DNA from: Phyto melanocephala
Lineage: Eukaryota > Arthropoda > Insecta > Diptera > Rhinophoridae
DNA: 64,000 nt
Direction: 5' to 3'
Assembly (NCBI GenBank): GCA_941918925.1
Contig: OW799233.1
Coordinates: forward strand, 132,710,333 to 132,774,332
A program made the position numbers and the translations under genes. How positions within the stretch are numbered: the first letter of the stretch is position 1; each line of letters begins with the position of its first letter. Positions 23,225 to 34,926 of this stretch are shown piece by piece. The notes under the pieces were generated by a model that saw only the letters and a program-made list of their open reading frames with translations, was not told where the DNA came from and made no database searches.

Positions 23225-24022
23225 ATACTTATAAAATCGTAAAAAAAACAAGTAAAAGCGCTATATTCGGCCGTGCCGAATCTTATATACCATTCACAAC
23301 GTGTAGTCATGCAATAACAGTAGTTTGTATCACCATCCCATATGAAATACGTACATACATATAAAAAACATACATATATTAAAACATCCCATTGTAAAAT
23401 TATAAATTTACGTATGTATGTTAAAAAAAATTTTTAAAAAAAAATTAAAAAAAAAAAAAATTAAAAAAAAAAATTTTCAAAAAATAATTAAAATATATAT
23501 AATAAATATAAAACAAACAAAAAATATTTAAAAAAAAAATTTAAAAAAAATAATAATAAAAATATAAATAATATATTAAATAAAAAATAAAAAAAAAATA
23601 AAAAAAAAATATAAAAAATATTTAAAAAAAAATTTTTTTGCCTCAGCTGGGATTTGATGCCACGTTTTCTCTAACCAGTATACACGTTTGTATGTATGTA
23701 TGTTGTTGTTTTAATGTTGTTTTTGTGAAAAAAAATCGAGGTGGTCGTGGGTTTTTGCTCATATCTCAGTTGTTTATGTACCGATGTTTCTGATTTTCAA
23801 TAGCGATCTACTCCCTAATATTTCTAATATTTTACCTCACCCGAGTCCAAGCGATGTCGGGGGGCTTCAAAAAGTTGATTTCAACATACACACGGTCAGA
23901 CGGACAGACGGACAGGGCTTAATCGACTCCCCTATTCATAAGCTTTCGGAAATCAAAATTGTAGAAATTTCACACGGAATGACAAACCTATATATACCCT
24001 TTTTCACTGTGCGAAAGGTATA
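23225..24022 (+). repeat. GTCY-type dispersed repeat, copy P
   Basis: Starts with GCTATATTCGGCCGTGCCGA inside the palindrome ATTCGGC-CGT-GCCGAAT, then TATATACCATTCACAACG. A long A-rich block (23400-23635) follows, then a conserved 3' half with GAGGTGGTCGTGG, TTGATTTCAACATACACACG, the microsatellite CAGACGGACAGACGGACAGG, GGGCTTAATCGACTCC and a terminal AAAGGTATAAAA. The order matches copy Q at 36890-37663. This architecture resembles the 'mini-me' elements known to spread GTCY microsatellites in flies. Confidence 0.75.
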
Positions 24023-24050
24023 AAAAAATAAACGGCAGTGTTACTTACAT

Positions 24051-24282
24051 AAGCCTGTGTTACACGAAATGTAAAAATACACATACGCGTATGGCTGTTA
24101 AAATAACTTCACTTTGGCCACATGTTTTTCATTTGAATTTTTGGACTAAAATACATTTCGTGTATTATCAAAATCTTACCACATGCAGCCAGTACCTCTA
24201 TGAAACCAAAGTGCTGAACATTAAAGTGACGTCAGACGCATATGTGCATGTGGCTTCTTACATTTTGTGTACTATATGCTTT
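24051..24282. mobile_element. MITE, copy 2 (inverted relative to copy 1)
   Basis: Reverse-complement match to 6345-6595 along its full length. It shares the AAGCCTGT ends, CACGAAATGTAAAAA, GGCCACATGTTTTTCATTTG, CATGCAGCCA, CCAAAGTGCTGAACATT and GTGACGTCAGAC. It begins 28 bp after the end of repeat copy P. The 129-codon open frame that covers it is an accident of the repeat. Confidence 0.75.
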
Positions 24283-25905
24283 AATAATTATATTTACGGC
24301 AAAGAGAAAATACTTCCATATAAGCGATTTTTAAATACACGTGAACTCTTCTCAATATCAAAACACTCAAACATGTTTCGAATATTATTATTCAGTTTTA
24401 ATGTTCTATTTCATCTATGTTTTGTTTTAGCTTTATTTTATTCTAACGATGTTTTTTCTCAGTTTTGTTATATTCTTTAATATATTTATCACAAAGCATA
24501 ACACATAATTTATTATGAGAGAGTATTATACACACACTTTTTTTAAAATAATATAATGACACTACTTGTAAGTTATTTGCCTTATCTTCTACAAATGTAT
24601 TTCATACGCCAGCTTTGATTTTGGAAGCAAATATTAAAAAACGAATATATTGTGCTGTCCAAATTTTGCGACGTCTCTTTAACTTATTTGCTAGTTTTAA
24701 CATGCAAAATTAAATTTTTAAATTAAATTATTTTTTTTAATGTCTCGAGAGCTATATTCAAAACAAGCTTAGTTTGCTGCTTTTAGTTACTTGATTATAA
24801 CTTTCGGTTAATTGGTAGGTAAATACTAAGGATAACTTTTTTATATAATCAACACTTTCTTTTGGATTTATTTTTGTGTTGAAAAAAAAAACATATTGAC
24901 GTTGTTATTGCAAGCACATTATAAGACACCCTCTATACTAACAACTTTCTCATTTTGACAAAATACCTTTGTTAAAGGTCTTCAAAGCTGCACTGAGAAA
25001 AGTATGATAAATCAATTTGTACATTTATATTTTATTTATTAAACAAATATGCAAAAACTATTTTCTCTATTTTTTTTTTAGTTTAAATGAAAAGCAAAAT
25101 ATTAAATTTAGGTTTTTTTTTTTTATCGAAATTCTATTACCGAATCTGTGATAAAATAAAATCACACAAATTATTTAAAAAAATTCATCTAATAAACACA
25201 AACTAATATGCAGCATGCGAAAAACAAATATGCATATGAACACTATCAAACCAACACATACATAAACATTTGTATCAATATCCCAGTGGCGAATGTCATG
25301 ATGATTCATTGTGAAAAATGCTGACAATGTTAAATCATCCATGACAGATGCTGAATTTTCTTTGGCGTCATACATGAATTTTTTAAGCAATTGTCCAAAA
25401 CATCATAGATGACCCGAATTGATTTTGTCCGGTAAGCGTCCGAGTATTAGCGAGTTCTAACAGACAATATCATCGATTATCAGATATGACTTTTTATGTA
25501 ATACGTCGCCATTCTAGAGATTCGTAGCGGACAAAATCACTTTGTTTCCTCTGTGAATTTTTCTTTTATATGTCGCTTTAACAGAGACTATTAAGGACTT
25601 TCTGACTAACGTTTCATACATGAATTTTTATGCTATGGATTTTAATCCCAGAGAACCGTACAGAGAAACCAATTTTATGCATTGTGAATATTTAAAAATT
25701 TTTATTAAAAAAAAGTTAAGGCACTCATTAATTCTGTAAATTTCAATATTGTTCAAAATAATATAAGAAATAAAATAATATAATAAAAAAGTAACTTAAA
25801 AAAAATCAGACATTAATATTTCATTTTTTAATTATAATAATCATAGAGTAATAAGTTTTAAAAGAGTTGTAAAAAAATAATTTATGAATTGCTAAATAAT
25901 TGTTT
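24283..25905. other. AT-rich non-coding DNA
   Basis: No gene. A small inverted pair GATTTTGTCCG / CGGACAAAATC (25422 and 25528) brackets a 100-bp segment that contains AACAGACAATATC. That word recurs at 26480 and 26626, around the candidate exons to the right. Confidence 0.4.
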
Positions 25906-25908
25906 AAG

Positions 25909-26295
25909 TCATTTGAGTTTCTTGGCTGTCCACATATATCTTGGATTCATTTTTCTAGAGTGGCGTTTAGCGTCCCTATTTTTTACTTTTTTAATAGCCG
26001 TGCGTAAGTAGCAAAGGAATTTTCCAAAAGACTGGAAGCTTGTACATTCTTTTTTAATAAAAATATAAAAGAATTATTTACGCTACGTACAGAACTTGAT
26101 ATCTAATAAAACTTATTTTTAATTTAATATTTAATAGCACTAACCTTTTAAAGCTGTTATTAGATTCGAATACAACTTCAGGGCTTTCTTGCCTTTTGTG
26201 CCATCATAACTGTATTGGGAAATTAAATTCGAGTCGAAAATTCTTTCTAAGTTTCTGGCCAAATAGTCACAAAGTAATCGGCGGATAGATATCAC
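25909..26295 (-). CDS. 3' end of a candidate gene (two exons)
   Basis: Minus-strand model: exon 26295-26145 (acceptor AAAG before it, donor GTTAGT after it), intron 26144-26049, last exon 26048-25909 with stop TGA. The first exon reads VISIRRLLCDYLARNLERIF, DSNLISQYSYDGTKGKKALK, LYSNLITALK. The last adds CTSFQSFGKFLCYLRTAIKK and a basic tail VKNRDAKRHSRKMNPRYM ending KKLK. The phases agree (one base plus two). The helix then 'YSYxGtKGKKAlK' pattern resembles DUF4806, a domain of unknown function often found in insect proteins of possible mobile origin; that link is from memory. The basic tail could be a nuclear signal. No upstream exon or start was recognised to the right, so this may be a gene end or an orphaned fragment. 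Confidence 0.4.
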
Positions 26296-26299
26296 CTTT

Positions 26300-29261
26300 A
26301 ATAATTAAAATTAACCAACCACTATTCACTGAGAACTTTACTAAACTAACGAAATGAAACATTTAACCTTGAATTGAAATTACAAAAAGCACAAAAAACA
26401 ATTTAAGAAGAAAAAAGAACAGTTATATTTTTTCAAAGGGTTACGCACAGCAGACAAACTCGCCTTTAAATCCACTCATAACAGACAATGTTGCCTAGTT
26501 TCAATATTTTTCAATGCAAAAGCAAAAAAATCTTTAATAATGCGTTATTTATTTTTCTTTAACTATTGACGAATACTTGTAGCAGACAAACTCTAGCAGA
26601 GTTCATCTTTGTGTCGAATAATAACAGACAATGTCGATTACTTTCTACTTACTTTTATACTGTGTATCTATAGTGAAGATGTCATAGAAATTACGCCTTG
26701 AGATCTAGTTTGTAAAAATGAATCATAAATGAAAATGTCACTATGACAAAGTGGCTCAAAAAACGCCACCGGGATTCTCTTACTGATAGATACGTGTAAA
26801 ATCGGCTTTACAACACTTTTACATATGAATGTTTAATAGCATGGCTCACAAAAAATAAAATTGAAGCTTAGTATTCGAATTCTATCGAGTTTTATCTCGT
26901 ACGATGTTAAGTTACATTAACAAAATTCTAACAAAGCATTTCATAGATTTAATTAATAAATTAACTGAAAGTTGTAGAGTTAAACTTCTACCGTTAAGTT
27001 TTAATTTTTTTAACTGTTTATAAAATGTATGTCCGCAAACATTTTTGATTACATTGATACACTATAGAAATTAATAATTGTATTAGATACGCCCTTGATA
27101 CTAAATATAAACTACTTCCATTAGCAGTTTCTTTGAAGTCATAAAACAAAGTCAGTGTAATATGCACTTGGACATTAGAGTGCATATTACGGCATTCGAT
27201 CACGGTCGTAATTGCTGATATAAAATTTTTTTAACGAATTCTAAAACTTCAATCACGTTTGAATGCAGTAACTTAGCTCCTGACTACGTTTTGTAAGGGT
27301 GCACTATTTATGACTCACTGAAAATTCAACAACATTTTGGGAACAGTCATTAAGAGAAGAACCAGGACAAAGCTTTGAATTGCATATTCAAACGATAGAA
27401 GTGTGGTACAAGAACTTGTTAAATGTCAATACAATGGCTAACTACTAATGGAGTATTGAATGAAGTACAAGTTCTTTGTATCAAAATAATTTTGTTCAAA
27501 ATAAATTGGTGTAAATAAAATACTTAAATTTTGTAAAATTTTATTCACGTCATATTTGCACAAAAAAGTCACCTTTAAGCGAAATATCTACATCAATTTT
27601 AATATTTGAGAACTAGATATTTTAACAACATTATCTTGGTTTTAGAAATTGTTATATAAAATTTCGATTTGTAGAAAATGTTCCTTAAATTCACATTTGT
27701 TTGATATGTTTAGGTTCCTCTTCATGTAAAAAAAATTACTGTCACACTTACATTAACATGAACTGACATGTAAAAGTTTCACAAAAATGCACAGTTGCAT
27801 TTAGTATTTGTATAAACATGTCACTATGCATGTTTTCCTCTGCATGCGCCTGTATGTGTGTTAAATATTTAATCATAAAAAGTAACCATAAAACGTTTTA
27901 TATCGCTGTATGAATTTAAATATTTTTGCATTTAAGTTTTAAGCTTCACTTGTTCTTCTTCTTTTTATTTTTTATAAATTTACATATTTTATAGAAAATC
28001 TACAATTTGTGTTTGTATGTTGTATTTGACTATTGTATCGAGTTTTTGTTTGATTTTCAAAATGTACACGTGCTCATCAAAACATTTATATTAATAACCA
28101 GCATTCAATAGAAAAAAATTAAAAAAAAAAATTAAAAAAAAAAAATAAAAAAAATAATCGTCTGCTATTAGCTGCTGCTAGCAAACCATCTAGTGGCGCT
28201 ATTGTTTATTTATGAAAATATTAAATAAAAAATATAAAAAAATGAAAAAACTAGTTCAATAGACAAACTAGAAGTTCTGAGATGATTTTTTTAAAGCTAT
28301 AATTATCTTGAAAGTTAAAGTTTCACATGCTACTAATACTGCTTCAAAAAGAGATGTAAATTTTATTTAGGAGACCAAAGGGCAAAGCATAATATGATAT
28401 CTTAACAAATATCTCATATTATTTCAATTAAAGAATTTTTTCTTTTCATTATTAGTGACTTTCCATAGAGGTTTTAAGTCACTTGTTTACACACCAAAGA
28501 ATAAGAAACTCACATTTTTTTTTTTTGAAATTTTTTGTGTATCATCGAAATTAGTAGATCCAAATAAAGAAGAGCTTTTTGATTTTTGATCTGGGGCAAG
28601 ATGCATATATGTGGTGACCTAATCTAACTTATTAAAAAAAGTTCATCAAGCGCACAAATATACGAAAGTTCTAGATGCTTGATGGTTGCTTAAACTTATC
28701 AGAGCTGTAGCATAGCATACAAATTTTTGATACCATATGTGGAATTTTAGCGTAAACATAAGGACTCTTAATTATTTAAAAACTATTCTTTTTTTATTGT
28801 CACAAAATTAATAGGGCTTCTGTTCTGTGCAGAAATTTAAAAATATTTAATGAATTTGAACAGAGGGTGTGGCTTTCTTACATTAATATTAAATATATTA
28901 CATTGACATAACCATAACAAATAGGGGTATGTAATTCTATTACCTTTGGGCATGTAAGATTAAAGTGGTCATGGCTCATTCCCTCATATTTTTAATTATC
29001 AGAATATTTTGATAAAATTGATCAAATTTTGATAAAGTGAGAATTCTAGAAAAAGAGAAAAATATAAACAAGAGATATATGTTGGAAAGTTTGAGAATAC
29101 AACAAAGTTCAGAAATTGCAATAAATAGAAAAAAAAAGACAAAGACAATACCAATGCTAGCTACACCATGGCAATATTTTAGTCTGTGATATGATTATTT
29201 TTAAACTAATTAAGTTTTGTGTTGTGTTTTCCTCCTTTATAAAAACAGTGTTAAGATTTGT
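26300..29261. other. AT-rich non-coding DNA
   Basis: No gene recognised. Contains an 11-bp perfect hairpin (GTAATATGCAC / GTGCATATTAC, about 27157-27190) and an A-rich low-complexity block at 28115-28160. Earlier exons of the candidate gene at 25909-26295 might lie here, but I could not identify any. Confidence 0.4.
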
Positions 29262-29269
29262 GTTGTGGG

Positions 29270-29886
29270 CAGCGTTCCCACTATTGGTATTTTCCGACCA
29301 AAATGGTCAGAAATTAATGGTCTTGGTTGGATGATCGGCTAAACGTTATTTTGGTCTGTTTAAGAAAATGTATCATATTCATTTAAAGTCATTTGAAATA
29401 CTGGTCGCTATTAAATTTTTAGTTTTTGGCAATACTATTTTCTTCTCAGCAATGGAAAACAATCAAAAGCAAATGTCAAACGTGTGTAAAAGACTATAAA
29501 AAATACGATGAGCCCATTTGTAAGGTGGTGCTACTTCTACACAAAATGCATAACAGCAAGAAAAACAAAAGGATTTTTGTAGTTTTCTTCTAGCATTGGT
29601 TGTGTTTGCCTTCATAATTGTAAAAGTTGATGTGTGTTTACTCGGTGTAAGCAAAGCATTTGTAACTGTTTTTTATTCATCTCGTATCAAAACGAAAACA
29701 TAAAAATTTTAATTTAATTAAGGAATTTTCTTTGGTTTTTAAGTTCTAAAACTTTTATTTAAAAAAAACATAGGTACATAGTATGCATATATGTATTTGT
29801 TATTTAATATTGGTCGGTTTAAATGGATTTTGGTCGGTTTTAAAGGCAAATTTGATCGGATAGATAATTTTTGAGTGGTATCGCTG
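29270..29886. mobile_element. hAT-type MITE with perfect 8-bp TSD
   Basis: 617 bp with ends CAGCGTTCCCACT and (reverse complement of the right end) CAGCGATACCACT. Both sides are flanked by the identical octamer GTTGTGGG (29262-29269 and 29887-29894), the hallmark of hAT insertion. The interior is non-coding, with repeated GGTCGGTTT and GACCAAAAT words near both ends. Size and end sequence resemble the element at 39811-40419. Confidence 0.9.
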
Positions 29887-30015
29887 GTTGTGGGCTCTAC
29901 ATTTACGAAACTGTGATATTATTTCAAGAATATTGTAAGTCTAAATGTAAGTTAAATCATTTTATTATTAATATTTTTTTTTGTCATGTTGCCAGATTAA
30001 ATAAATATTAAATTC

Positions 30016-30052
30016 CTGATGAAATTGGAAAAAAAAAACACCAACGAAACGT
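30016..30052 (+). other. Hammerhead-like motif
   Basis: CTGATGA, then TTGG and CCAA that can pair across an A-rich loop, then CGAAAC. These are the conserved core elements of a hammerhead ribozyme or of the related 'CTGATGA..CGAAACGTCGG' tail sequence of retroelements. ATTAAATTCC before it can partly pair with GGAATTTTTTAAT after it. No coding remnant is attached. Confidence 0.3.
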
Positions 30053-30442
30053 CGGAATTTTTTAATGATGAAAATATAAATATAATATATTGCTTTCCAT
30101 GATCTTGAAAGCCCGATAAAGAAAATCATAAAAATAATAAGGGAAAAAGGTCGACAAAAAACTACTTCACTAGTATAATATTTGTTTTGCTAGTTATGGA
30201 TATATTAGCATCTGTTTTAAAGACTAACGTAAGCAAGAGTTGTTTATGCTCATACAATTTGTATCAAGTTGAATTCTGTTTACAGGTGGTAGTACTACAA
30301 ATAGTAGAATGTTAAAAAATATGATTTTCTATTGTTGTTTTAATTGGTCGTTGCTTCAAAGACAATATGGTTTTTGTGTTTTTTATTTATTTTCAAAAAA
30401 ATTGCGTGAAAAATGGTAACTATGTAAACATAAATCACTTTT

Positions 30443-30803
30443 AACGCTGTGTCTCCACATAGCAATTTTCATTGCTAAGCATAAGCAAAAACGTCGGCAG
30501 AATAACGGCACTTTATTGCTAAAGTATGTTTATTTTCATTGGGTGGAGAACACCCAAAACTATTATCAGGTAAAATTATTTTAATTTTCATTTGTTTCTG
30601 CAAAGAAAAACAAATATTTCAAAGAAAATTAAACTATGTTGACAGCTTATTGCGGCAATAATTGCTTAAGCAATCAGCAGAGCAATGATTGCGCAATAAA
30701 TTGCCACATATAGCAATTTGCGGTCTGCACGTCGCAATCTCTTTGGACGCAATCAAATTTGACAATTGCGTTAATAAATATTGCTACGTGGAGGCTGAGG
30801 GTA
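30443..30803. mobile_element. MITE, copy 1 (full length)
   Basis: About 361 bp. Left end AACGCTGTGTCTCCAC and reverse complement of the right end ACCCTCAGCCTCCACGTAGC are imperfect inverted repeats. Inside are further TTGCTTAAGCAATC palindromes and repeated GCAAT words. A second, partial copy lies inverted at 44930-45249. Non-coding. Confidence 0.7.
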
Positions 30804-31976
30804 ACAATCCAGGCAATATTTATGAAAAAATAGGTCAGCTGTGCTATTAATCTACCTGTGATATAAATTTTCTTTTATTTATTAAGCGATTTCTAGACTC
30901 AACATAGTGCTATATCGTGAAGTTGGCTGTAAAACAACTATTGTTATTTTTTTTTTTTTATAATTGTTTAAATTGTTATAATTGTTGCGCCATTTTAACT
31001 ACTTTTAGGTCCATCTAGCGATTTTATCTAAATTTTTGTATCTATAAAAAACAAACTAAGGGTTTTATATAACATGGTTAGCTAACATTACTGTTAATTA
31101 CAAAATGCAGATGTCAGGGTAAACTTAAAGGGGTAGCCGTAACTTATCAGCTAATCACAACTCTATATAAAAAAAATATGAATTTGCCTTGAAATATTTG
31201 TTTATACGAACATTGAAATTGATATGAGGCAGCGAATTCGCCAATTTGCGATCTTGTTAAGTGTACTCAGGTAGACACTCTGTTTTTAGGACAATTTATA
31301 ATAGTTAGTAAATAAGCATCAGGAATCTAACTGAATGTTCTAAACGTGTTATTCACATAATTAATAAAATTTAGAGCTCGTCATAGAAAGAATTTGTTTT
31401 ATTTTTAAAGAGTGTATTCAGGTTACACCTTATAAAGGTCACGCCTCGTCGGCTTCAACTGAATTAGCTGTCTCATATCAATGTTAGGCTTCATATAAAA
31501 AATATTTAAAGGTGAATTGATAACTTTTTTTGTAGACTTTGAAATTGATTACAGAAAGGAAATATGATCAGAAGATCAGCTTGGATACCTTATTAAGTGT
31601 ACCCCGCATTTAGTTTTATGATCTCTCTTACTTTAAGATTCGCACTCAGTTGTTAATGTTACTATATTTTCATAAAATTCAATATGTTTTTTTTTTGAAA
31701 AATAACAAGTAAATGCATAAGAATTGCTATAATTTTTCAAAATGTTAAAATGATTGACAAATATTGCAGGGATTATTGTGAAGTTTTAAAACCATTTTGT
31801 TTTAACCTTTTGAATTCACTTAATATACGTTTGCATTATTGGCGCAATGAAAACAAAAGAAAATCAAACATTGAAATGACCGTATTTGTGTCTCTATTAG
31901 ACTAGTCTCTGGTGGAATTCCAATCAGAAATCTTCCCCACTACCAAACTAGCATTTTATTGGCTAAAAAAATAATT
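30804..31976. other. AT-rich non-coding DNA
   Basis: No gene. TTGTTAAGTGTACTC (31255) and TTATTAAGTGTACCC (31590), each preceded at a distance by GAAATTGAT, suggest an old direct duplication of about 330 bp spacing, too diverged to delimit. Confidence 0.35.
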
Positions 31977-31977
31977 A

Positions 31978-32404
31978 CACTGTGCTAGTTGAAAAAACAG
32001 ACAAGCCGGGCACCTAGCGTTTTAACATAATTCGGGTACGCTGAATCCAGTGGTGCCCACGATTTTTTAAGATTGGCTCTGGTTTTTGAGATATACCGTT
32101 ATTTCGAAAATGGAGGAGGTTGCACAACATATGTTCGCGTAACTCAAAAACGCTTTAGCTTATTGAAAAAGCTTAAAAAACCGAAATTCCGCAATAAAAT
32201 TTCCTTTAAGAAAAGTAAAACCTCTTTCTAACATTCGCAGTCGTTTTAGAAAAATAATTTTTTTTTTTTTTTTAAATTAATTTTTTTATCAAAATTTCGA
32301 AATTTTTATTTTTTTAAAATTCATAAAAAATTGAAAAATTCAGCTAGGCTTCTAATTTTTTGCACACATATAAAAAACAAAGCTGCAAACAAATCAAGCC
32401 ATAA
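31978..32404 (+). repeat. Left long TIR of the CACTG transposon
   Basis: Shares TACGCTGAATCCAGTGG, GAGATATACCGTTATTTCG, AATGGAGGAGGTTGCACAAC, TTAGAAAGAGG (complement) and AGGCTTCTAATTTTTTGC with the right TIR. Differences are mostly in homopolymer lengths. A gap of about 8 bp separates the outermost 8 bp from the main match. Confidence 0.9.
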
Positions 32405-32802
32405 ATAACACTGCTCGACAAAAAATTATTTTTTTTCTTCCCGTTAATTAAAACTATGTGGTCTATGTGGATTTTGATGCGCTGAACTCAAATCCGTAAT
32501 CGGTTTTTTTCCATCAGATCGGTATTTTTTTTATGGGCGTTCCAAATTTTTTCCCCTAAATTAGGTTTCGGTTTTCAAAAGTAAAACACCAGAAGATGTG
32601 TTTTCTCTATCTCTTATCGTTTTGGAATTATTTAAAAATTAATGAAGATAAAAAAAATTTTTCGTGCCAAATTCGTAATATTTTTCAATTTAAAAATATA
32701 ATTAAAAAAAAAAGCAAATATTTAACATTTTGCACTTTTTTCTGAGAACTACTTATCTTAAAAATAAAAAAAGCCGCAAGCCATAAAAATCGGTTAAAAA
32801 AT

Positions 32803-33017
32803 GTAGATTTTATTGTCAATTTACCGCAGGTACCCAATATTGTAATGCAACCAGCCTTACATATGATACAGCATTTCGTTAGGTGAGCAGGTAATGGAAC
32901 TGAAGTACAACGGTATTTTGTATGGTTCTTAGAATTAAAAATTATAATATAGTATTTTTCAATTACCTGTGATTTCAAATTATTGGGTACCTGCGGTAAA
33001 TTGACAATAAAATCTAC
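32803..33017. repeat. Perfect 37-bp inverted repeat upstream of the transposase
   Basis: Arms 32803-32839 and 32981-33017 are exact inverted copies (starting GTAGATTTTATTGTCAAT), separated by 141 bp of unique sequence. It lies between the left TIR and the TATA box. It may be a nested 215-bp MITE or a regulatory/secondary-structure element of the transposon. No target duplication is visible around it. Confidence 0.85.
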
Positions 33018-33113
33018 ACCTGGAAAAGTTAGAAATATTATTCGTTCTGGGTTTTTTTTTACAAAACATGGTCATGAAGGTCTCGACTGGTACTTTGATT
33101 AAAACAATTACAG

Positions 33114-33119
33114 TATAAA
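33114..33119 (+). promoter_or_regulatory. TATA box candidate for the transposase gene
   Basis: TATAAA about 115 bp before the ATG at 33233, inside the transposon and downstream of the 37-bp inverted repeat. Position is plausible for a short 5' UTR; no initiator was confirmed. Confidence 0.35.
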
Positions 33120-33232
33120 TAAGAGTTCCTCAACCCCTTCACTGTCATATGGAAAGTGCTTGCGAAAGTGATTAGTGAATTTTAAAGCCTCTGACAGTCT
33201 TGTATCTAAACAGTTATATTGAAATATCTAAG

Positions 33233-34926
33233 ATGGGGCCGTGTAAAAAGTTTAATTACTTTTGTTATGTGTGTGGGAAATATAAAAATATGCCAAGTCG
33301 CCGTAAAATCACTACTGAAACAAGTACCTTGTATGAATCATATTTTTCTTTAAGGGTTATATATGGTAAGAGTTGGACACCATCAATAGTGTGTACACAC
33401 TGCATTTACCATTTAAATAAGTGGGAAGAAAATGGAGACGCCATGCCATTTGGTGTTCCAATGATTTGGAGAGATCCCATAGTTCATGTTGAAGATGAGT
33501 GTTATGCGTGCATAAATTATACAGCGGGTATAAACAGAAGAAAAATGACTTATATGTCTTATACTGAAACAGTATATGCTCGATTTCCGCTGCCACATTC
33601 TGATGAAATTACTGTTCCGGGTAGCCATATACCAACAGAACATATTCCCTCAATAATTCATTCTGTTGAAGCGGATAGCCCAGCTACTTCAATGTATCAA
33701 CCGTCATGCATCACGGTTCCATGCAGTCACAATGAAATCACGCAAGATCGTCTGGATATAATGGTACGGCGTCTAAAATTATCTCAAAGACAGAGCATTC
33801 TCTTGGCAAAAGAGTTAAAATGAGCTAATATTTTAGCACCAGGTGTACAAACATACGGGGCTATCAATCGCCATAGACGATTTACGACTTTTTTTAAATC
33901 TATTGAGAATAATTCTATTGCGTATTGTACTGACATCCGCGGATTGGTTTTAACAATGCAAAATGAATATAATCCTGGAGATTGGCGCTTATTCATTGAT
34001 TCTTCCAAAAGTAGCTTAAAAGCAGTTTTGCTACATGTCAATAATTTAAAAAGTCCTATTCCGATAGCACTTAGCACAAATACTAAAGAGACATACGCAT
34101 CAATGAAAAAATAATACAGTTAATTAAATATGAAGACCACAAGTGGAAAATATGCGCAGATTTAAAAGTGGTAGCTCTTTTAAGAGGCATGCAATTGGGC
34201 TATACTAAAAATATGTGCTTCATGTGCTTATGGAATACGCTTTTCGATGGCGACCAGTACAATACACGGGGTTGGGCTTTTCGTGAGGAAAGCAGATTGC
34301 ATAGAAACAATGTTATTGAATTACCACTTGTGTCGATGGAAAAGATTTTGCTTCCTCCACTCCACATCAAACTGGGTATTGTAAAAAATTTTATAAAAGC
34401 ATTGAGCCCAGATGGTGTTGCTTTTACCGAATTGCACCGAATTTTTCCACGATTAAGCGGCATGAAAGTAAAAGAAGGTATGAACTCTAACTACTTTATT
34501 AAATTAGATTTATATTTAATTTCATAATGTTTCTATTTTACAGGAATTCTTAATGGACCGGACATTCGCCGTCTTATGAAGGACCATCAATTTGAGGTTG
34601 CATTGAATGATATCGAGCTATTGGCCTGGAATTGTGTGAAATCAGTAATAGAAAATGTATTAGGAAAACATCGGTCTGAAAACTGGCGAATTTTAATCAA
34701 AAATATGCTAACCGCATTTAAAAACTTAAATGTTAGAATGTCATTGAAAATACATTTTTTGCATTGCCATGCCGAAAAATTTAATGAACAATCACCAGCC
34801 GAGTCTGATGAACATGGCGAGAGATTTCACCAAGTAACAGCCAGGCTCGAACACTGGTATAGCGGCAAACAACTTGATTCGCTATTAGGGGATATTTGTT
34901 GGAATCTGCAGGAGGAAGAAGAATAA
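33233..34926 (+). pseudogene. Zinc-finger DDE-like transposase, two lesions
   Basis: Starts MGPCKKFNYFCYVCGKYKN. An N-terminal region has three Cys-x2-Cys pairs (CYVC, CTHC, CYAC; codons about 11-14, 54-57, 90-93) and the block PFGVPMIWRDP. After a linker comes a catalytic-like domain: LFIDSSKSSLKAVLLH (Asp near codon 256), ICADLKVVALLRGMQLGYTK, a CFMCLW pair, LLPPLHIKLGIVKNF, then after the intron MSLKIHFLHCHAEKF and SDEHGERFHQ, which supplies acidic residues. A 66-bp GT-AG intron (34478-34543) joins KVKEG to ILNGPDIRRLM in phase. Lesions: an in-frame TGA at 33821 and a one-base loss in the A-run at 34106-34111. AATAAA overlaps the stop at 34924-34926. I recognise the family as a widespread, uncharacterised arthropod protein; calling it the transposase follows from its place between TIRs. 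Length about 540 residues. Confidence 0.8.

Noticed and set aside
24091..24480. A 129-codon open frame on the plus strand
   Set aside because: It covers the MITE at 24051-24282 and runs into AT-rich DNA; the protein is low complexity and the other copy of the MITE does not conserve the frame.
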